This document shows positions 9,380-21,673 of a stretch of 64,000 bases of DNA, piece by piece. The translations under genes and the position numbers were made by a program. Source of the DNA: Anastatus disparis (Eukaryota > Arthropoda > Insecta > Hymenoptera > Eupelmidae); contig JAFFSR010000396.1 of assembly GCA_017163975.1 (NCBI GenBank), positions 186,001-250,000 on the forward strand, in the 5' to 3' direction. The notes beneath the pieces were generated by a model. The model searched no databases. It was not told the origin of the DNA and was given only the letters and a program-made list of their open reading frames with translations. Within the stretch, counting starts at the first letter, position 1; each line of letters opens with the position of its first letter.

Positions 9380-12050
9380 ATAAAATATTTTTTCATTTTG
9401 AATAAATATTTTTTTGATCCTAACAATTTTATTATTCACAATTAACTTAATCAACTTAAATAATAACTTTTTTGATTTGAATAAATGAGTTTTTCAATTT
9501 GACTAAATATTTATTAACAAATAAATTATTATTAAAAAAAAATTTGTTGACATGACAAATTTGTTATTTAGATCAAATAAATATTATTCAAATTAAATAA
9601 ACGAGAATCTGAATAAATGGTTTTCTCAATTTGACTAAATAATTTATTTAATTCGCCAAAAATTTTTTTTTCAGTGTAAAACAAGCAAATATTTATTTAA
9701 ATTTAATGAATATTGTATCAATTGAAATTGATCGTTTGTTTAAATTAATTAAATATTTATTTTAACGTTCCAAATGTATTATTAAATTGCAAATATCATT
9801 TTTTTAAAACAAACAAATATTAATTTGAATCAAAAAGATATTCTATTTAATCAAAGCACAACATTTTGTCGAACAAACTAAATATTTATTTGTTTTGATC
9901 AACTTTTTATTCTATTTAATTAAATATTTCATTGAAACTGGTTTCTCATTTTCTCAAAAGGAATAAATGTTTGTTTCAATAAATCAAATAATTTATTACA
10001 CTGAAGATCTTGATCTTTTAAAACCAACAAAGTTTCATTTGAATAAAAATCATATTTAGTTATTTAAATTTTACAATTTATTGAAATCTAATAAATATTT
10101 TTTTCAAAGAAATTAATTGTTACGGTATTCTACCGCGTTCGAATCTTGCGCGCTTAGGTAAAATCAAATGACACGCGCTCAGTCATATACCTCGTATAAG
10201 TTACGTCAAGAAGCACGTAACTCGATGAGCAGCGCGCGCGCGAGGACCAAGAAAGCCACGAGGCGAGACAGAACATTTCTGGCTGCTCATAAGCACACAC
10301 GTTGGCTTATATATATTGTTGCCCTGTGGGGGAGACATTGTTTAGCGGCCTACAAGCACGCATCATCGCTATATCTTTCGGCTTTTATTTAAGTATTAAC
10401 TTAATAAACGCGTTAGTGTAGTGCCGCATATAGTTTTGGATAAAAGGACAAAGGAAAATCATTGCTAGAAGATCGTTATCATCTCCTGATTGTACGTGCT
10501 GGTCTTGGCTGCCTCCGAGGAGTCGCAGCGATCAGGAAATCGATCTTTTGCTTGGCTGTTCCCTTCGAGCCTCAGCGACCGGGTTGCGACGTGCTGTCTG
10601 TATCGTTGGCCAACGGCGGTATATCTCCGGCGTATGTATTGCTATTATCATAGAAGCTTCTACGCGTATTTGTAAGTTTATCTTATTATATCTACTTGGT
10701 TAAGATTTCTTTCCTCGAGGAAATCTTAGCATAGAGAGTGCGCGTGTTCATTGTAATATCTTAAGATAATTTAGTTCGCGTCGCATCCCCCCTTAGAATT
10801 ATCATTATTAACTCTTGTTCTTACTTTTTTTATCTAAATTCATTTTGTTGTATTTCTTTCTTTGCATATTTAATAAATTCACATTAAGTTTAAAGACCTG
10901 TATCAATTTGCTTACCCCAACGCCTCCGCGGTCCTTATTTTTAAATTTTACTAAATATTTACTAAATATTGTTTAATTTAAACAAATACTAATTCAAATA
11001 AACGCTTTTTTAAATTCAAAATCAATTTGTTTCATTCAAATAAATAATTTAGTTCAGTTCGATAAATATTTATTTAAATTCATTTTGTTCTTTCAAACAA
11101 ATGAATTCACTGATTTTAAATAAACGGTTTATTCGATTTAATTAATGATTCTTCACACTCTAATTAAATGTTATTTAATTCAAATGAATAAAAATTCAAA
11201 TAATTTCTTTATTAATTTTAAATAAATATTTGGTTGAAGTAAGAACTAAATATTTAATTCAACTAAATGTTTATTTGAATCAATTAATCGAAATTCAAAT
11301 AAATATATTTAATTGGTTCAACTAAATTTTTTTTAGTGTATATTTGATTATATTAATAAAATATTGAATAATGTCAAGATAACTGTTTTGTTCTTTCAAT
11401 AAATTTTTAATAGTAACAAAAAGATGTTTCATTGTTTCAATTAAATATTGTATGACTTATCTTAAATTATGTCACTGATCAATGAAATACTTAATCATTT
11501 TAGCTCTATATTTAGTTGCTTTGATGAATGCGTTTTTTCTTTTTATGAAATATATGATTGATTCTATAAAATATCTTATTGTCTTTCAATCAAATAATTT
11601 CATTGCGATATTGTAATCAATTGGATGCACTGAATCAATTAAATTTTCAATTGATTCAAATAATTTATTTGCTTAGTTCCATAAAATTACTTTATTACTT
11701 TTATTATTTAATTGTATTGCGTCTATGAAATCAGTGATTAGTTGAATTAATTATTATTTTTAACAATTAAACATTTTATTATCTATGTTCCAATTAAATA
11801 CTTTGTTGTATTAATTAATTTCTTTATCAGGTCGATTAAATAATTATTTGAATAAATTAAATTTTTTTTTTAATTATATCATTTCATTGATTCAATGATT
11901 TTTTTTCTCAGTGTATGATTTCAACAGTCACAAGTATGTTGCAAATTGAACGTACTAGCTGTAATTTCAATCTCAATAATAATTTTTCCGAGGAATTAAT
12001 TTAAATCAATTAGAATAGCTCATAATTTATGAATAAAAATTAACTTTATG
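9380..12050. repeat. Low-complexity AAATAAATATTTATTTGAAT-rich region
   Basis: For more than 2 kb the sequence is made of variants of AATAAATATTTATTTRAAT in both orientations, without a strict period. It is interrupted only by the gypsy LTR copy at 10118-10944. It looks like a decayed simple or satellite repeat. No coding evidence. Confidence 0.65.
10118..10944 (+). mobile_element. Solitary, 3'-truncated gypsy LTR
   Basis: Starts TGTTACGGTATTCTACCGCG and follows the LTRs of the 53348-62520 gypsy element base by base, through TTACCCCAACGCCTCCGCGG, until GTCCTTATTTTTAA. It then diverges, so the last part of the LTR (over 300 bp in the 5' LTR) is missing. No matching target duplication was found. 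Short open frames inside it recur in the other LTR copies only because the LTRs are homologous. Confidence 0.9.
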
Positions 12051-13160
12051 TATATAAAAACATATCTACAGTAACAAGATCCACAATCCAAAGAAGAGAC
12101 CATGCTGTTATGTAAAAACGTTCATCTATTAAAATATCAAATAAATAAATATTTATGTATCTCAACCTATCCTAAAATTCACTAATATGTAAATTTTCTT
12201 TCTCTCTTATTATCTCTATTAGAATTCATCTTCATTGATTATAAAATAAACATGAAAAAGGATTATGTTTAACTTTTTAAATAAGAAAAATTCGTTGTTT
12301 GAATGGCTACTGTTCCCGCATGCAGAACCTTGACAATCGACTCCGTATCTTTCGAGTCCAGAATGGAGCGCATTTGTGAATTTTAACGAATCGTATTACA
12401 CATACCCCCACCAGTTGTAGTCTGGCGGTAGAGCTGTGCGCTATATATTCAGTGAACTATTATATTACGCTACCCGTCTAATCTTTATGATTCCTTGATG
12501 AAACTATATGCGTTGCGTATTATGGGTAATATTAAGACTATATCGAAAGAATCGCTTACGTTTGGCCTTGTTCTCGTGTGCATCTTGGTTATGAAACATA
12601 GTGCATTACTCACACGCTTAATCAGGACTGTTAAGTTAATATAAGCGCATGCATTCATTAGTCGAATTAATCGGATGGGATAATGGAACGTTCGTGATTA
12701 GACTTTTGTATTAATCTAGTTCCGGTCTTACGAACAATAGTGATTAAAGGACTTACGGAACCGCTAGAGCTCCAGATTTTTTTCGGTGTAGGTCCGTGAG
12801 TTCAAGACACGTTTAGATCGAAATTTTTTTCCTGTGTTTTTTATATCAAATATACTTATTTCGTTACTAATCTAATTAAAAACTTAGATTTTTGAAAAAA
12901 CTGAAATCTGCATGTGCTGCACTTCGTTTCACTACTAATATGTGTTTCCTTCATATAGTACTATTTTCTTATTACTTTTTTTAGCCATTGTCCATATTTG
13001 GAGTCCACTTGAAAAATTACAAACAACACATGAAAAAATTATTTCCAACAAAGTTTATTAGTCTATTCTTATTTTTATATACTTTTTATATATGCTGAGC
13101 TGAATAGTTTCAATTGAGTTTTAACGTGTTTTTTTCAATGGAAATTTAATTATCTTCAAA
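12051..13160. other. Unassigned, partly GC-richer unique-looking DNA
   Basis: 12300-12850 is less AT-rich than its surroundings and contains no ORF of note. No TIR or tandem unit recognised. Confidence 0.4.
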
Positions 13161-13161
13161 T

Positions 13162-13345
13162 TTGATGTGAAAAAATATATGAAGAAACACGTGATAAAAT
13201 TTTCATATTATAAAAACGCGTGAAAAAAAACGTAAAAATAGACTTGAAAAATACATGCAAATTTAGCATGTTAAAAATATGTGATATTTTAACGCATTTT
13301 TTCACGTCTTTTGAACACATGAAAATAATACGTGATTTTTTAGTC
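13162..13345 (+). repeat. Dispersed repeat rich in ACGTGAAAA words, copy 1
   Basis: Shares an ordered series of words (AGACTTGAAAAA, ATGCAAATTTA, CATG.TAAAAA, ACACATG, ATACGTGA) with the reverse complement of 26363-26560. The two are inverted copies of one AT-rich dispersed repeat containing many CACGTG/ACGTGA motifs. Confidence 0.65.
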
Positions 13346-13371
13346 GATAAATAGATAGATAGATAGATATT
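13345..13371 (+). repeat. (GATA)n microsatellite
   Basis: Five to six GATA/TAGA units. A shorter run sits at the equivalent place of the related repeat near 41163-41175. Confidence 0.85.
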
Positions 13372-13549
13372 ATTTCTATTGTATATCATAATATAAAGGG
13401 TGTGTAATACAATTTATAAATGTAATAATAAATATTGCACATAAAACAATGTATAAATATAAAAATATTGCACATAAAACAATGTGTAAATATAAAAATA
13501 TTGCAGTTGATATCACAGTCAATTACTAAACCTAATAACACTGAATAAG
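13372..13549. repeat. Left part of a dispersed repeat also present at 41160-41530
   Basis: Words such as GTGTAATAC, AATATTGCACATAAAACAAT, GATATCACAGTCAA and ACTGAATAAGTA correspond in order to 41200-41320. The repeat continues at 14600-14760 on the other side of the inserted TIR element. Confidence 0.7.
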
Positions 13550-13551
13550 TA

Positions 13552-14599
13552 CCGTAAAACGGGGTAAAGCGGTCAGGTGTGGGGTGATGCGAGCATTTTT
13601 TCATATACGATTTTCTAGTTTCTTACACGGGAAAAAATTAGGGACACTAGTTATCCAAACCACGCATTTTTGAAAGTGGCAATGTTCATTTTGAACCATA
13701 GACTCTGATTGAACGGATTTAAGATATTCAGTGTTCGTGAGACAAATGATATTTGACTTACGCTCTCTGTGCACCGTTCGTTTTGCATAGCAACCAAACA
13801 TTTTCCAACGTTTGTAAAATTGATATTGTACTTGTTGAATTATTTGCAAGTATAGTTAATAAAATATTAAAAATTTATTTAAAATATTGAAACATTGTAT
13901 AGTCATTGAATTTTATAACCAATCTCATTGCAATTTCCGATCTGAAACGTAATGAAAGAGAAGTTTTTTTTATATTTCTGGTTATCAAGTGTAATATTAA
14001 TGTAATCAGTGATCGCTCCTCTTCATTGAATCTTTGATTTGAAATTTTCTTGATTCTCATATTTAGAGTGTATGAAATATACAAAGTATTTGTGATTATT
14101 AAAATCAAATATTAGTAACTATTGAAAATAATATAATGAAATATTGTAATAAAAAATTTTTAATCAATTAATTGTTAACTATAATTTTATAATAATTTCA
14201 TTAAAAGCCATCGCATATTTCATTTGATTCATATCGTAATAGCCAGCATTTCAGAATAGGTCTATTATTCACTTTAAGACACTCATTGTCCGTCAACGCT
14301 GACTGAATAACGTCCGAGCGCACGTGAACATCTATGTCTTTAAAAGTGACGATCGCTACCCAGAGTTACAAAGACTCTGAGGGTCTCGATTTCAGTATAA
14401 CTTACATCCCTAATTTTTTTCAGTGTAATATTAATTATAATTATTATATTTTTATGTATAATATTAATTTTTTTAACTTTTGTTGGTAATTTAAAAAAAT
14501 ATTGTCATACATAAACAAGAATACATAAGAAATAAGAAAATCGTATATGAAAAAATGCTCGCTTTACCCCACATCTGACCGCTTTACCCCATTTTACGG
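13552..14599. mobile_element. TA-flanked TIR element (Tc1/mariner-like MITE), 1048 bp
   Basis: CCGTAAAACGGGGTAAAGCG at 13552 is mirrored by the end at 14599, with TIR similarity for about 75 bp. TA flanks both ends (13550-13551, 14600-14601). The homologous unoccupied site near 41313 reads through with one TA, confirming insertion at TA. Minus-strand open stretches inside (13601-13849, 13875-14108) show no transposase motifs, so the element is non-autonomous. Confidence 0.87.
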
Positions 14600-14901
14600 T
14601 AAGTCACAACAAAAGAAGTGATATCACAGATACAAAACAAATAGTAAAATACACGCAACAATCCTGTAAATTAAAAGTCAGTTACACTATATCTAACAGT
14701 CATAGTATTTAAAAATTTGTTTTTTTATAATACAAAATGAAAAATAATAATTAATGCAATAAAATAATAAGCGTATGCAATAGCACAAGACGCAGTCAAA
14801 ATATCACACAACAAATTACATTAAAAATTACATGATAAATTACATTAGTAATCATATGTTACAACACGTGCTATAACATATGTAAATTTCGGTCGAGTTT
14901 T

Positions 14902-15215
14902 ACATGGTATTTAACATACAATTTAATATGCAATTCAACATGTAATTTAACACATGATCCACCATATCAGCTAACATGTTATTTAACGCGTTATTTTTAC
15001 ATGGTATTTAACATATAATTTAATATGCAATTCAACATGTAATTTAACACATGATCCACCATATCAGCTAACATGTTATTTAACGCGTTATTTTTACATG
15101 GTATTTAACATACAATTTAATATGCAATTCAACATGTAATTTAACACATGATCCACCATATCAGCTAACATGTTCTTTAACGAGTTATTTGATATACAAT
15201 TTATTACGTCATTTA
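14902..15215 (+). repeat. 97-bp minisatellite, about 3.3 units
   Basis: Units start with ACATGGTATTTAACAT at 14902, 14999 and 15096, with a partial fourth. They are almost identical, indicating recent amplification. Each is built from shorter TTAACATG-like words. Confidence 0.92.
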
Positions 15216-15239
15216 CCACGTGAACATTTCCAGTAGGGA

Positions 15240-15337
15240 CGAGATGCGGCTTTATCTTTATTTTTTGATGAAATCATTAGTTTTTGTAAAAAAATCAGTT
15301 CTCTGATAAGAAAAGGACGGAAATATTCGACCTGCTC
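15240..15337. mobile_element. Half copy of the GAGGAGGTCACG-type foldback MITE
   Basis: GAGATGCGGCTTTATCTTTA onward matches the right arm of 8706-9087 and ends GACCTGCTC before TTAA at 15338-15341. The terminus is intermediate between the two TTAA families (GAGCAGG versus GAGGAGG). Confidence 0.8.
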
Positions 15338-15341
15338 TTAA

Positions 15342-15626
15342 TTGACGGAAATATTGCATTTTATTGATTTCATTATGTAAGTGTGTTGTATCTTAGCAAT
15401 CCAGGTTTAATTCCCGATTAAGTCCAAAAAATTTTTATATTTTTTCTGCGATAAATAATATAAAAATGTAATTAAATTATGCAATTAATCAAATGTTGAA
15501 TTTAACCAACAAATATAGACGCTTATAGAAGCGTACTCTTGAATGGGAAATTTCTGCCAAAAATGAGTTACCCAGCTACTGAGGACGCCACTAGATCCGA
15601 TGTATTTTTATATCTACATATATATC
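15342..15626. other. Flank of copia element
   Basis: AT-rich, no gene seen. The last five bases (ATATC) are the copia target-site duplication. Confidence 0.6.
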
Positions 15627-15919
15627 TGTTAGAATATAAGTGCGCCCATGCACCCATGTAATGTTTGTATATGTGTATAATATAAAGCATCTTGGTTTCC
15701 CCTCCTCTCCTCGTCTCCAAACTTGACCATAGTCGTACCTTTGTCTTAGCTTTAGTATTTAGTCTTTGCTGTGCGCTTTATTAGAAAGCTTTCCCTTTTT
15801 CTTAAAGAGTGTTAACAATTGTTCTCACATATAAAGAGTGTTCATATAATTTCACAAATATTAAAGAGTGTTACAATTCTAATCTTGTTGTTATATTTTA
15901 TTAAACCATATCACCAACA
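15627..15919 (+). repeat. copia 5' LTR
   Basis: Begins TGTTAG and ends CCAACA. Contains three copies of AAAGAGTGTT (15804, 15833, 15863). Compared with the 3' LTR it has a small insertion near 15650 and few substitutions, so the insertion is fairly young. Confidence 0.95.
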
Positions 15920-15937
15920 GGTTATGCGCCCAGGACA
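15920..15937 (+). promoter_or_regulatory. copia primer-binding site
   Basis: GGTTATGCGCCCAGGACA immediately after the LTR resembles the copia-type site that pairs with an internal fragment of initiator methionine tRNA rather than its 3' end (established for Drosophila copia). One or two positions may differ from that site. Confidence 0.75.
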
Positions 15938-17600
15938 CGCTTCAACTGCGCGAATAACAAGTGATATATTTGCAAATATTTATAACAAATTAGAAATTGT
16001 TTTATATTCGCGCATCCTAGCGAGTGCATAAAAAAAATAAGAAAACAGCATAACGAGTGTATTAAAAAGTGTTTTATAATAATAAACAGGATAATTTACA
16101 TTATAACAATGACAGAACAAGCTGAAATTGAAAATAAGTAAAATTATATTTATGCATATAATTTTATAAAGACATGTACGAATGTTTATATGATGTGTTT
16201 CAATAATTTTTTTCATTCTTGTCTTTTCTCTCCTTATTCATATAATGCATGAATGTTGAAAATATTATGAGTGTTGAAATCCATATGATTAACTATAAAA
16301 TCAATCCTAAGAATAATTATAATAAGAAAGTTAAAAAAAAAGAAAGAAAAATGATTATAAATAAATTACAAAAGATGTGATAAATAGAAAAAAAAGAGAA
16401 AAGCGTCAGGACGCTTTATACATGCAATAAAAGCAGAGAAAATGAAAGAACGAAAAAGAAATTATTTTTATAAAGACGGGCAAAGAGTGTATTGTATTTG
16501 TAAAAAGAAAAAGCAAAAACGTGAGTCATAAGCATATATCCAAGCAAAATATTGCTTGGATATAAACATGTGGTGCCTAAGAACAAACTGTAAGACGAAC
16601 GAAAAGGTCTGGGTTTTCCCGGCTTGCAGGCCCGCGCTTAAACAGCAGGTCAAGTATAAGCTTCAATGGCTATACTATCATAAAAAAAGGGGGACCTGAA
16701 AGAAAATATACGATGTGAATACATATTGTACGTTGTATATTAAAAAATATTTTATTTTCTACAAGTTTAGTTGTATAAATTATAATTTGTACACTTAATG
16801 CACCAAGTTAACGAGAGTTTGAAATACATAAGATGTGTTTATGCCATAAAGAGTGTTAAATAAAAAGAAATAAAATACAAATGTAAATGGCATGTGTGTA
16901 TATATGTAAACATGTATGCACATATATATAAATATGATAAATCACATAACTGCAGTTATGAATAATAATAATTCAAATTATTATTATTTATTTTAAAGAG
17001 TATACGACTGAGTGTAAGAGTGTATTTTTAAAGAGTGTCAAATAACATTTTTTTTTAAATTTTTATGCGCATAAAATCGTTGTGAATAATGAATTTTTCA
17101 CTCATTATTTAGGAAAAAACGAGATATTCCAAAATTTTGTAACAAAATTCAAAGATGTTTTCCAGCTGGATACCAACCATGAAGGCGAAGATTTATTTAT
17201 TGAAGCCGCCGAAAACGCTATTCGGTTTATTACGGCTAGTGGCGCTGTATATTTAGCAGGTTGGTAAAGAGAGTGTTCGAACAAAATAATTTTCTTTATA
17301 CTTAATGAATAATAAATAATAAATCTAGCTAGTAAATGTGACTTTATTCCTCTTCAATAAAGCACATGTAAGTTAGCTGATTTGTACATACATATGTACA
17401 TGCCTATATATATAATAAGACACCGATTCCTTGTTGGGTCAATTGCGTATGGGTGCACGCTGTGCGTATACCTGTGTGTAGAGGACTAGGGTAATTAGGT
17501 TTATGATTTGTTTTCAAATCTCAAACATAATTACCTGTTACGAATTCATTATGCATTTATTCAGTAGCAAGGCTTCATATTCAATCCTTATAAATGCTGC
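15938..17600 (+). other. Long copia 5' leader
   Basis: About 1.7 kb of mostly non-coding sequence that repeats the AAAGAGTGT word seen in the LTR, at about 16848, 17030 and 17265 with variants near 16052 and 17015. A 61-codon open frame (17082-17267, MNNEFFTHYLGKN start) ends at AGCAGGTTGGTAAAG, which could be a splice donor. It is protein-like in composition but has no recognised domain. Confidence 0.6.
16535..16564 (+). other. Perfect 13-bp hairpin in copia leader
   Basis: TATATCCAAGCAA, a four-base AATA loop, then the exact complement. In the leader RNA it would form a stable stem-loop, a possible packaging or dimerisation structure (inference). Confidence 0.8.
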
Positions 17601-17618
17601 ATTACAGATCGAACTGCA

Positions 17619-18403
17619 ATGGAAGAAAACGAGTGGCAGATCGTAAACGAAAGGCTTCGAAAATGCCCAGGAGAAAAAAAGAGGATTGATATCAAAGAAG
17701 TCATAATCCAACAAGAAGGAGAATCTGCTCAGGAAACTGGAGACATTTGTCACGATAATGACAATAGTGACAAAAACAACTGTAAAAATTCTAACAATGA
17801 TAAAAAGGTAAAAGAAAAATATTTATACTATAAACGAGTCAAAGAACAGTCAATACCATCAGTAAGACGGTATTCTGCATATATTAAGAGTGGTGAAACG
17901 AGTGGCACGTGCATGAATGAACGAGATAAGATCAGTATGAGTGCAAAAGCAGCAAATAAAAAGAGTGTCTGAATAAACCTAAGCTTATGGTGTCTTAAAT
18001 TTCAGGTAGTGATGCAGAAAGTACACGATACAACGAACTTCTCAAGGTTGTAAAGGACCTGTGTAAGGCTACAACGAAGCTCACAAGGCAATTCACAGTT
18101 TCCATATCAGATCTCAATAATACTACTGCAAAAATGCTGAAAGCAACAGACAATACACTGAAGGAAATAAGACATGATTTACAAGAGCAGCGCAATCATT
18201 TTACAAGTGCCGTTGAAGAATTAAAGATGAGACTTGACACAATAATTGATACTTGCAATTCTCACGAAGGTTCTGAAGAAAATTATGATGATTCAACTGA
18301 ATCACAGAATGAGATCAATGGGCATCAAGAAGCAAGAGGAATTGACGATAGCGGCATAAGTGTGGATAAAACAATCAAACAAATACCTCATCACATTCAA
18401 TAA
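17619..18403 (+). pseudogene. copia leader coding segments, possible upstream exons of gag
   Basis: Two open segments: 17619-17972 (117 codons, hydrophilic, N/K/E-rich, start MEENEWQIVNERL) and about 17998-18403 (coiled-coil-like, with ELLKVVKDLCKATTKL and DNTLKEIRHDLQEQRNH). Acceptor-like CATTACAG and TTAAATTTCAG precede the first and second respectively. Frames can be made continuous through plausible donors, so spliced exons are possible but not shown. No match to known gag domains. Confidence 0.4.
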
Positions 18404-18499
18404 ATAGTCTGTTCAACCGGAGTTGATCAATTTGGATCTAACGACAATCATAAGAAAAGAAATTGAAAAATTAGGATATAATAAATTTGATGAACAACG

Positions 18500-19415
18500 C
18501 TTCTAATCAACTGAAAAATGCGATTTAACTGGAACTGATTGGCAGAAACAATAATGTTAAAGAAGATTACAAATTAACTAAACAGTTAAAATTTGAACAT
18601 TCCTACGATTATTTAAAATCAGAATTGAGAGCATGTGATTTACTCTACATTATAGATGAGAAAGAAAGATCAAAGATTGTCAAAGATGAAAAAATCACAG
18701 AAAAGGATGGCTTTAAGGTTCGTGATATTATTATAAATCACATTGATAAAAATTATCACACCAAGGTCATGAGCATCACCGACCCAAATTTAATGATCAA
18801 CAAATTAAAAGAATCGAAACGCTGCGAAACGAAGGTAACAACAGGTTCCATAAGAAAACAACTATATAGCATGCAATACCATCCTCATAAAGAAAGAGCC
18901 GTTGAGTTTTGGGATAGATTCGAGGAGACCGTTCGACGATATGAAAATTTTCCGGATGCTGGTCAACTTTCAGAAAAAGAAAAACGCGACGCCTTTTATA
19001 ATGCAGTCATGAGTACGGTGCCTGAAGTTTAGGCTGTACAATTCATGACTAAAAACACAACAGGGAAAGGCTTAAGCTACGAATAGCTGAAAAACTTCAT
19101 TATGCAAGCCGAAGCCTCAAAATGTTGTAAAGACAATGACCCTCCAAAGGCAGCTCTTTCGGTAAGACTAGATTCCAACGTGAGATGATATGAATGTGGA
19201 GGTAGAGGACATTATGAAAGAAACTGTCAGATGAAAGATAAAAAGAAATGCTATAACTGCAATCGCTTTGGTGATCATATTGCCTCAAATTGCCCAAGAA
19301 AAAGACAAGTTGACAACAACGACTCAAAACACAATAATTTCAATCAATCAAAGAAGAGAACTTTCGTAAACAAAGCAAACACGTCACGAAAGAGACCATA
19401 TTTATGATGGTAAAA
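18500..19415 (+). pseudogene. gag: copia Gag (capsid plus two zinc knuckles), stop-interrupted
   Basis: One frame runs through the region with in-frame stops at 19030-19032, 19084-19086 and 19186-19188. The capsid-like part has YDYLKSELRACDLLYIID and LYSMQYHPHKERAVEFWDRF, typical of copia Gag (UBN2-type). It is followed by two CCHC knuckles near 19186-19290. In the first, the leading Cys codon has become TGA before YECGGRGHYERNC. The second, CYNCNRFGDHIASNC, has five instead of four residues before His. Gag packages the genomic RNA into virus-like particles; this copy cannot be translated intact. Confidence 0.85.
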
Positions 19416-19471
19416 ATAAGCATAACAATACAAAAAGGATAAAACTTTACTCATACAAGGAAAATCTTAAA

Positions 19472-21660
19472 ATGAAGGGAGGTCAAAAATACGCCAAAAA
19501 CAAGGAAGAGTATACCGACGACATGAAATCAGGTGAGAGCAATTCTGAATATCGAAGTTTAATAAATCACGATTTAAAAAGTTTTTATTTAAGTAATCAT
19601 GGTCACAACGATAAGTTTGTAGATAAAAGTAAGGTTTTAGAAATTTTTTTAGCAGATTCGGGAGCCACTGAACACCTAACTAAATCGAAAATAATTTTCA
19701 AAAGTTTCGACAACTCTAAGAGAGAATTTATCAAATGTGCCAATGAAGACCCATCGACTGTTTTAAATACTCAAGGTTCAGGTAAAATAGACATTAAAAT
19801 AAGAGATGGCAATACTTACGAAATTAAAGACGTGTTATGTGCTGAAGATTTGATAGAAAATCTTCTCTCTCTTAGAAAATTTGTCGAGCAAAGACTCAGT
19901 ATTTATTTAGATAATAAGATGATTGACATTTTTGATCCTGTGTCAAATGAATCATTTATCACAGGAGTCTATAGAGAGCCTTTCTGGGAAATAGAATTGG
20001 AAATATTAAAGAATTAAAATAACTCAGGAGAACTTAAAGAATCTTCTAAAAGGATTTATGTAAATATAGCTGATGCTATTGATTCAAAAGAAATTAAAAA
20101 TAAACATTTTACTAGGAGTACAGCATTAAAGGAAACTGATACAAGGTCCTTTTATGATTTAGAAAATTCTTTTGATACAGAAAATAATTTAGATAAAGAG
20201 AATGAATCAGTAAAAGAAGAAAAATCACAAAATATAAAAGAAAGTTGTACAACGATTGAAGAAAACAAAAATCAAAATGAAATCGAACATGAAAGTCTGT
20301 TTAGTAATAACCAATATAGACCAGACTTAATGACGACAGTCAAAGATCGAAAACTAAATGATATTGATGAATTACCCGAAATTAAATCATTAGAAAAGGG
20401 AGTAATGTTTAATCCAAATGTACCAAAAGCTTCAATATCAAACAAGGCTATGCTATAGCATGTAAGGTTAGGTCATGCATTAGTACCTTATTTAAAGGAA
20501 TTACAAAGAAAATTGCCTCATCTGAAGAACTTGAAAGATGCCATTTTTGATGAATCGATATTCAAGAATGTGAAGTTTGTATGACTGCAAAAATAAATAG
20601 ATTACCTTTTAATACCTCAAGAACTCGTGCTGTGAAGCCATTCCAGATTATACATTCTGATACTATGGGGCCTATCACTCAAACAACTTATCCTAAGGGA
20701 TATCGTTACATGTCGGTATTTATAGACGATTATTCAAGATTGGCTATGGCGTATCCTATGAAGGCAAAAAGTGAAACAGGTTACTGTTTAGAAACATTTA
20801 CCAAAAGCACTAGAAATTTGCTTGGTGAAGATGCAAAGGTGTGTTATTTACGCACCGATCAAGGTACAGAATTTACCGGAGGATATACCATTGAAGTTTT
20901 GAATCGATTAGGAGCTGAGCTTCAGTTAAGTTGTCCGGATACTCTTTAACACAATGGAGTTGCAGAAAGATCTAATCAAACTATACAAAAGAAAGTAAGA
21001 GCCTATATTTATGATTCAAAACTGCCTGAAATTATGTGGGACTTGGCATTAGGCGCCGCCGTATATGCTTATAACAGAACGCCTCATAAATCGAACAATA
21101 TGATTGCACCTATGCAAAAGTTTGCTCCAAAACATAATTATGACATCAGTCAAATCAGAAGTTTTGGTTATGTAGCGTACATAAAAGTTCAAAGGAAAAC
21201 AGGACCAAAATTTCGTTATGAAGGTAGAAGAGTGATTTTTATTGGATACACACAAACTGGATATCTTTTCTTAAAACCAGAGGAAGGTAAATTTTATGAG
21301 AGTAGAGATGTGAGGTTTAACGAAAAACTCGTTTTCGGTGATAAATATAATAAAGATGGTGTAACAGATTGGCCTAATGATAATGAAGTCATAGATAAAG
21401 CAAAATGGTTTATTGAAATCAAGAACGATAAAGAAGAATCTAAAGAAACATCGAAAACGGAGGGAGAGAAGAAAGAAAAGAGAAAAAGAGGCAGACCAAA
21501 GAAAATTTATAACCAGGATATGGAAACAGCTAAGAATCATAACACTTTAGAAAAGAAAGTTCAGCCAATCATTGACAACAGTTTTTCAGACATACCCGCC
21601 GCCTCGAACATGGCACAAGTTTTACTAAGCTTTCCAAAAATGAACTATGAAAAATACGAC
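19472..21660 (+). pseudogene. pol: copia Pol: protease and integrase only, decayed
   Basis: Protease is at 19472-20017 with the active-site FLADSGATEHLT. A charged linker follows to about 20440. Then comes the pre-integrase zinc module, with LGHA and ECEVCM, interrupted by a stop (20456-20458) and a frameshift near 20560. Integrase spans 20581-21400. Catalytic D lies in [10 protein letters not shown] in [10 protein letters not shown], and E in [10 protein letters not shown] just after a stop at 20947-20949. An AT-hook, [10 protein letters not shown], lies near 21478-21510. Reading ends at about 21660 against the purine tract, so the RT and RNase H domains are deleted. Confidence 0.88.
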
Positions 21661-21673
21661 GGTCGGGAGGGAG
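21661..21673 (+). promoter_or_regulatory. copia polypurine tract
   Basis: GGTCGGGAGGGAG directly abuts the 3' LTR, the expected position for the plus-strand primer. Confidence 0.8.

Noticed and set aside
12420..12450. tRNA D-arm-like GTCTGGCGGTAGAGC
   Set aside because: No B-box at suitable distance and no acceptor stem.
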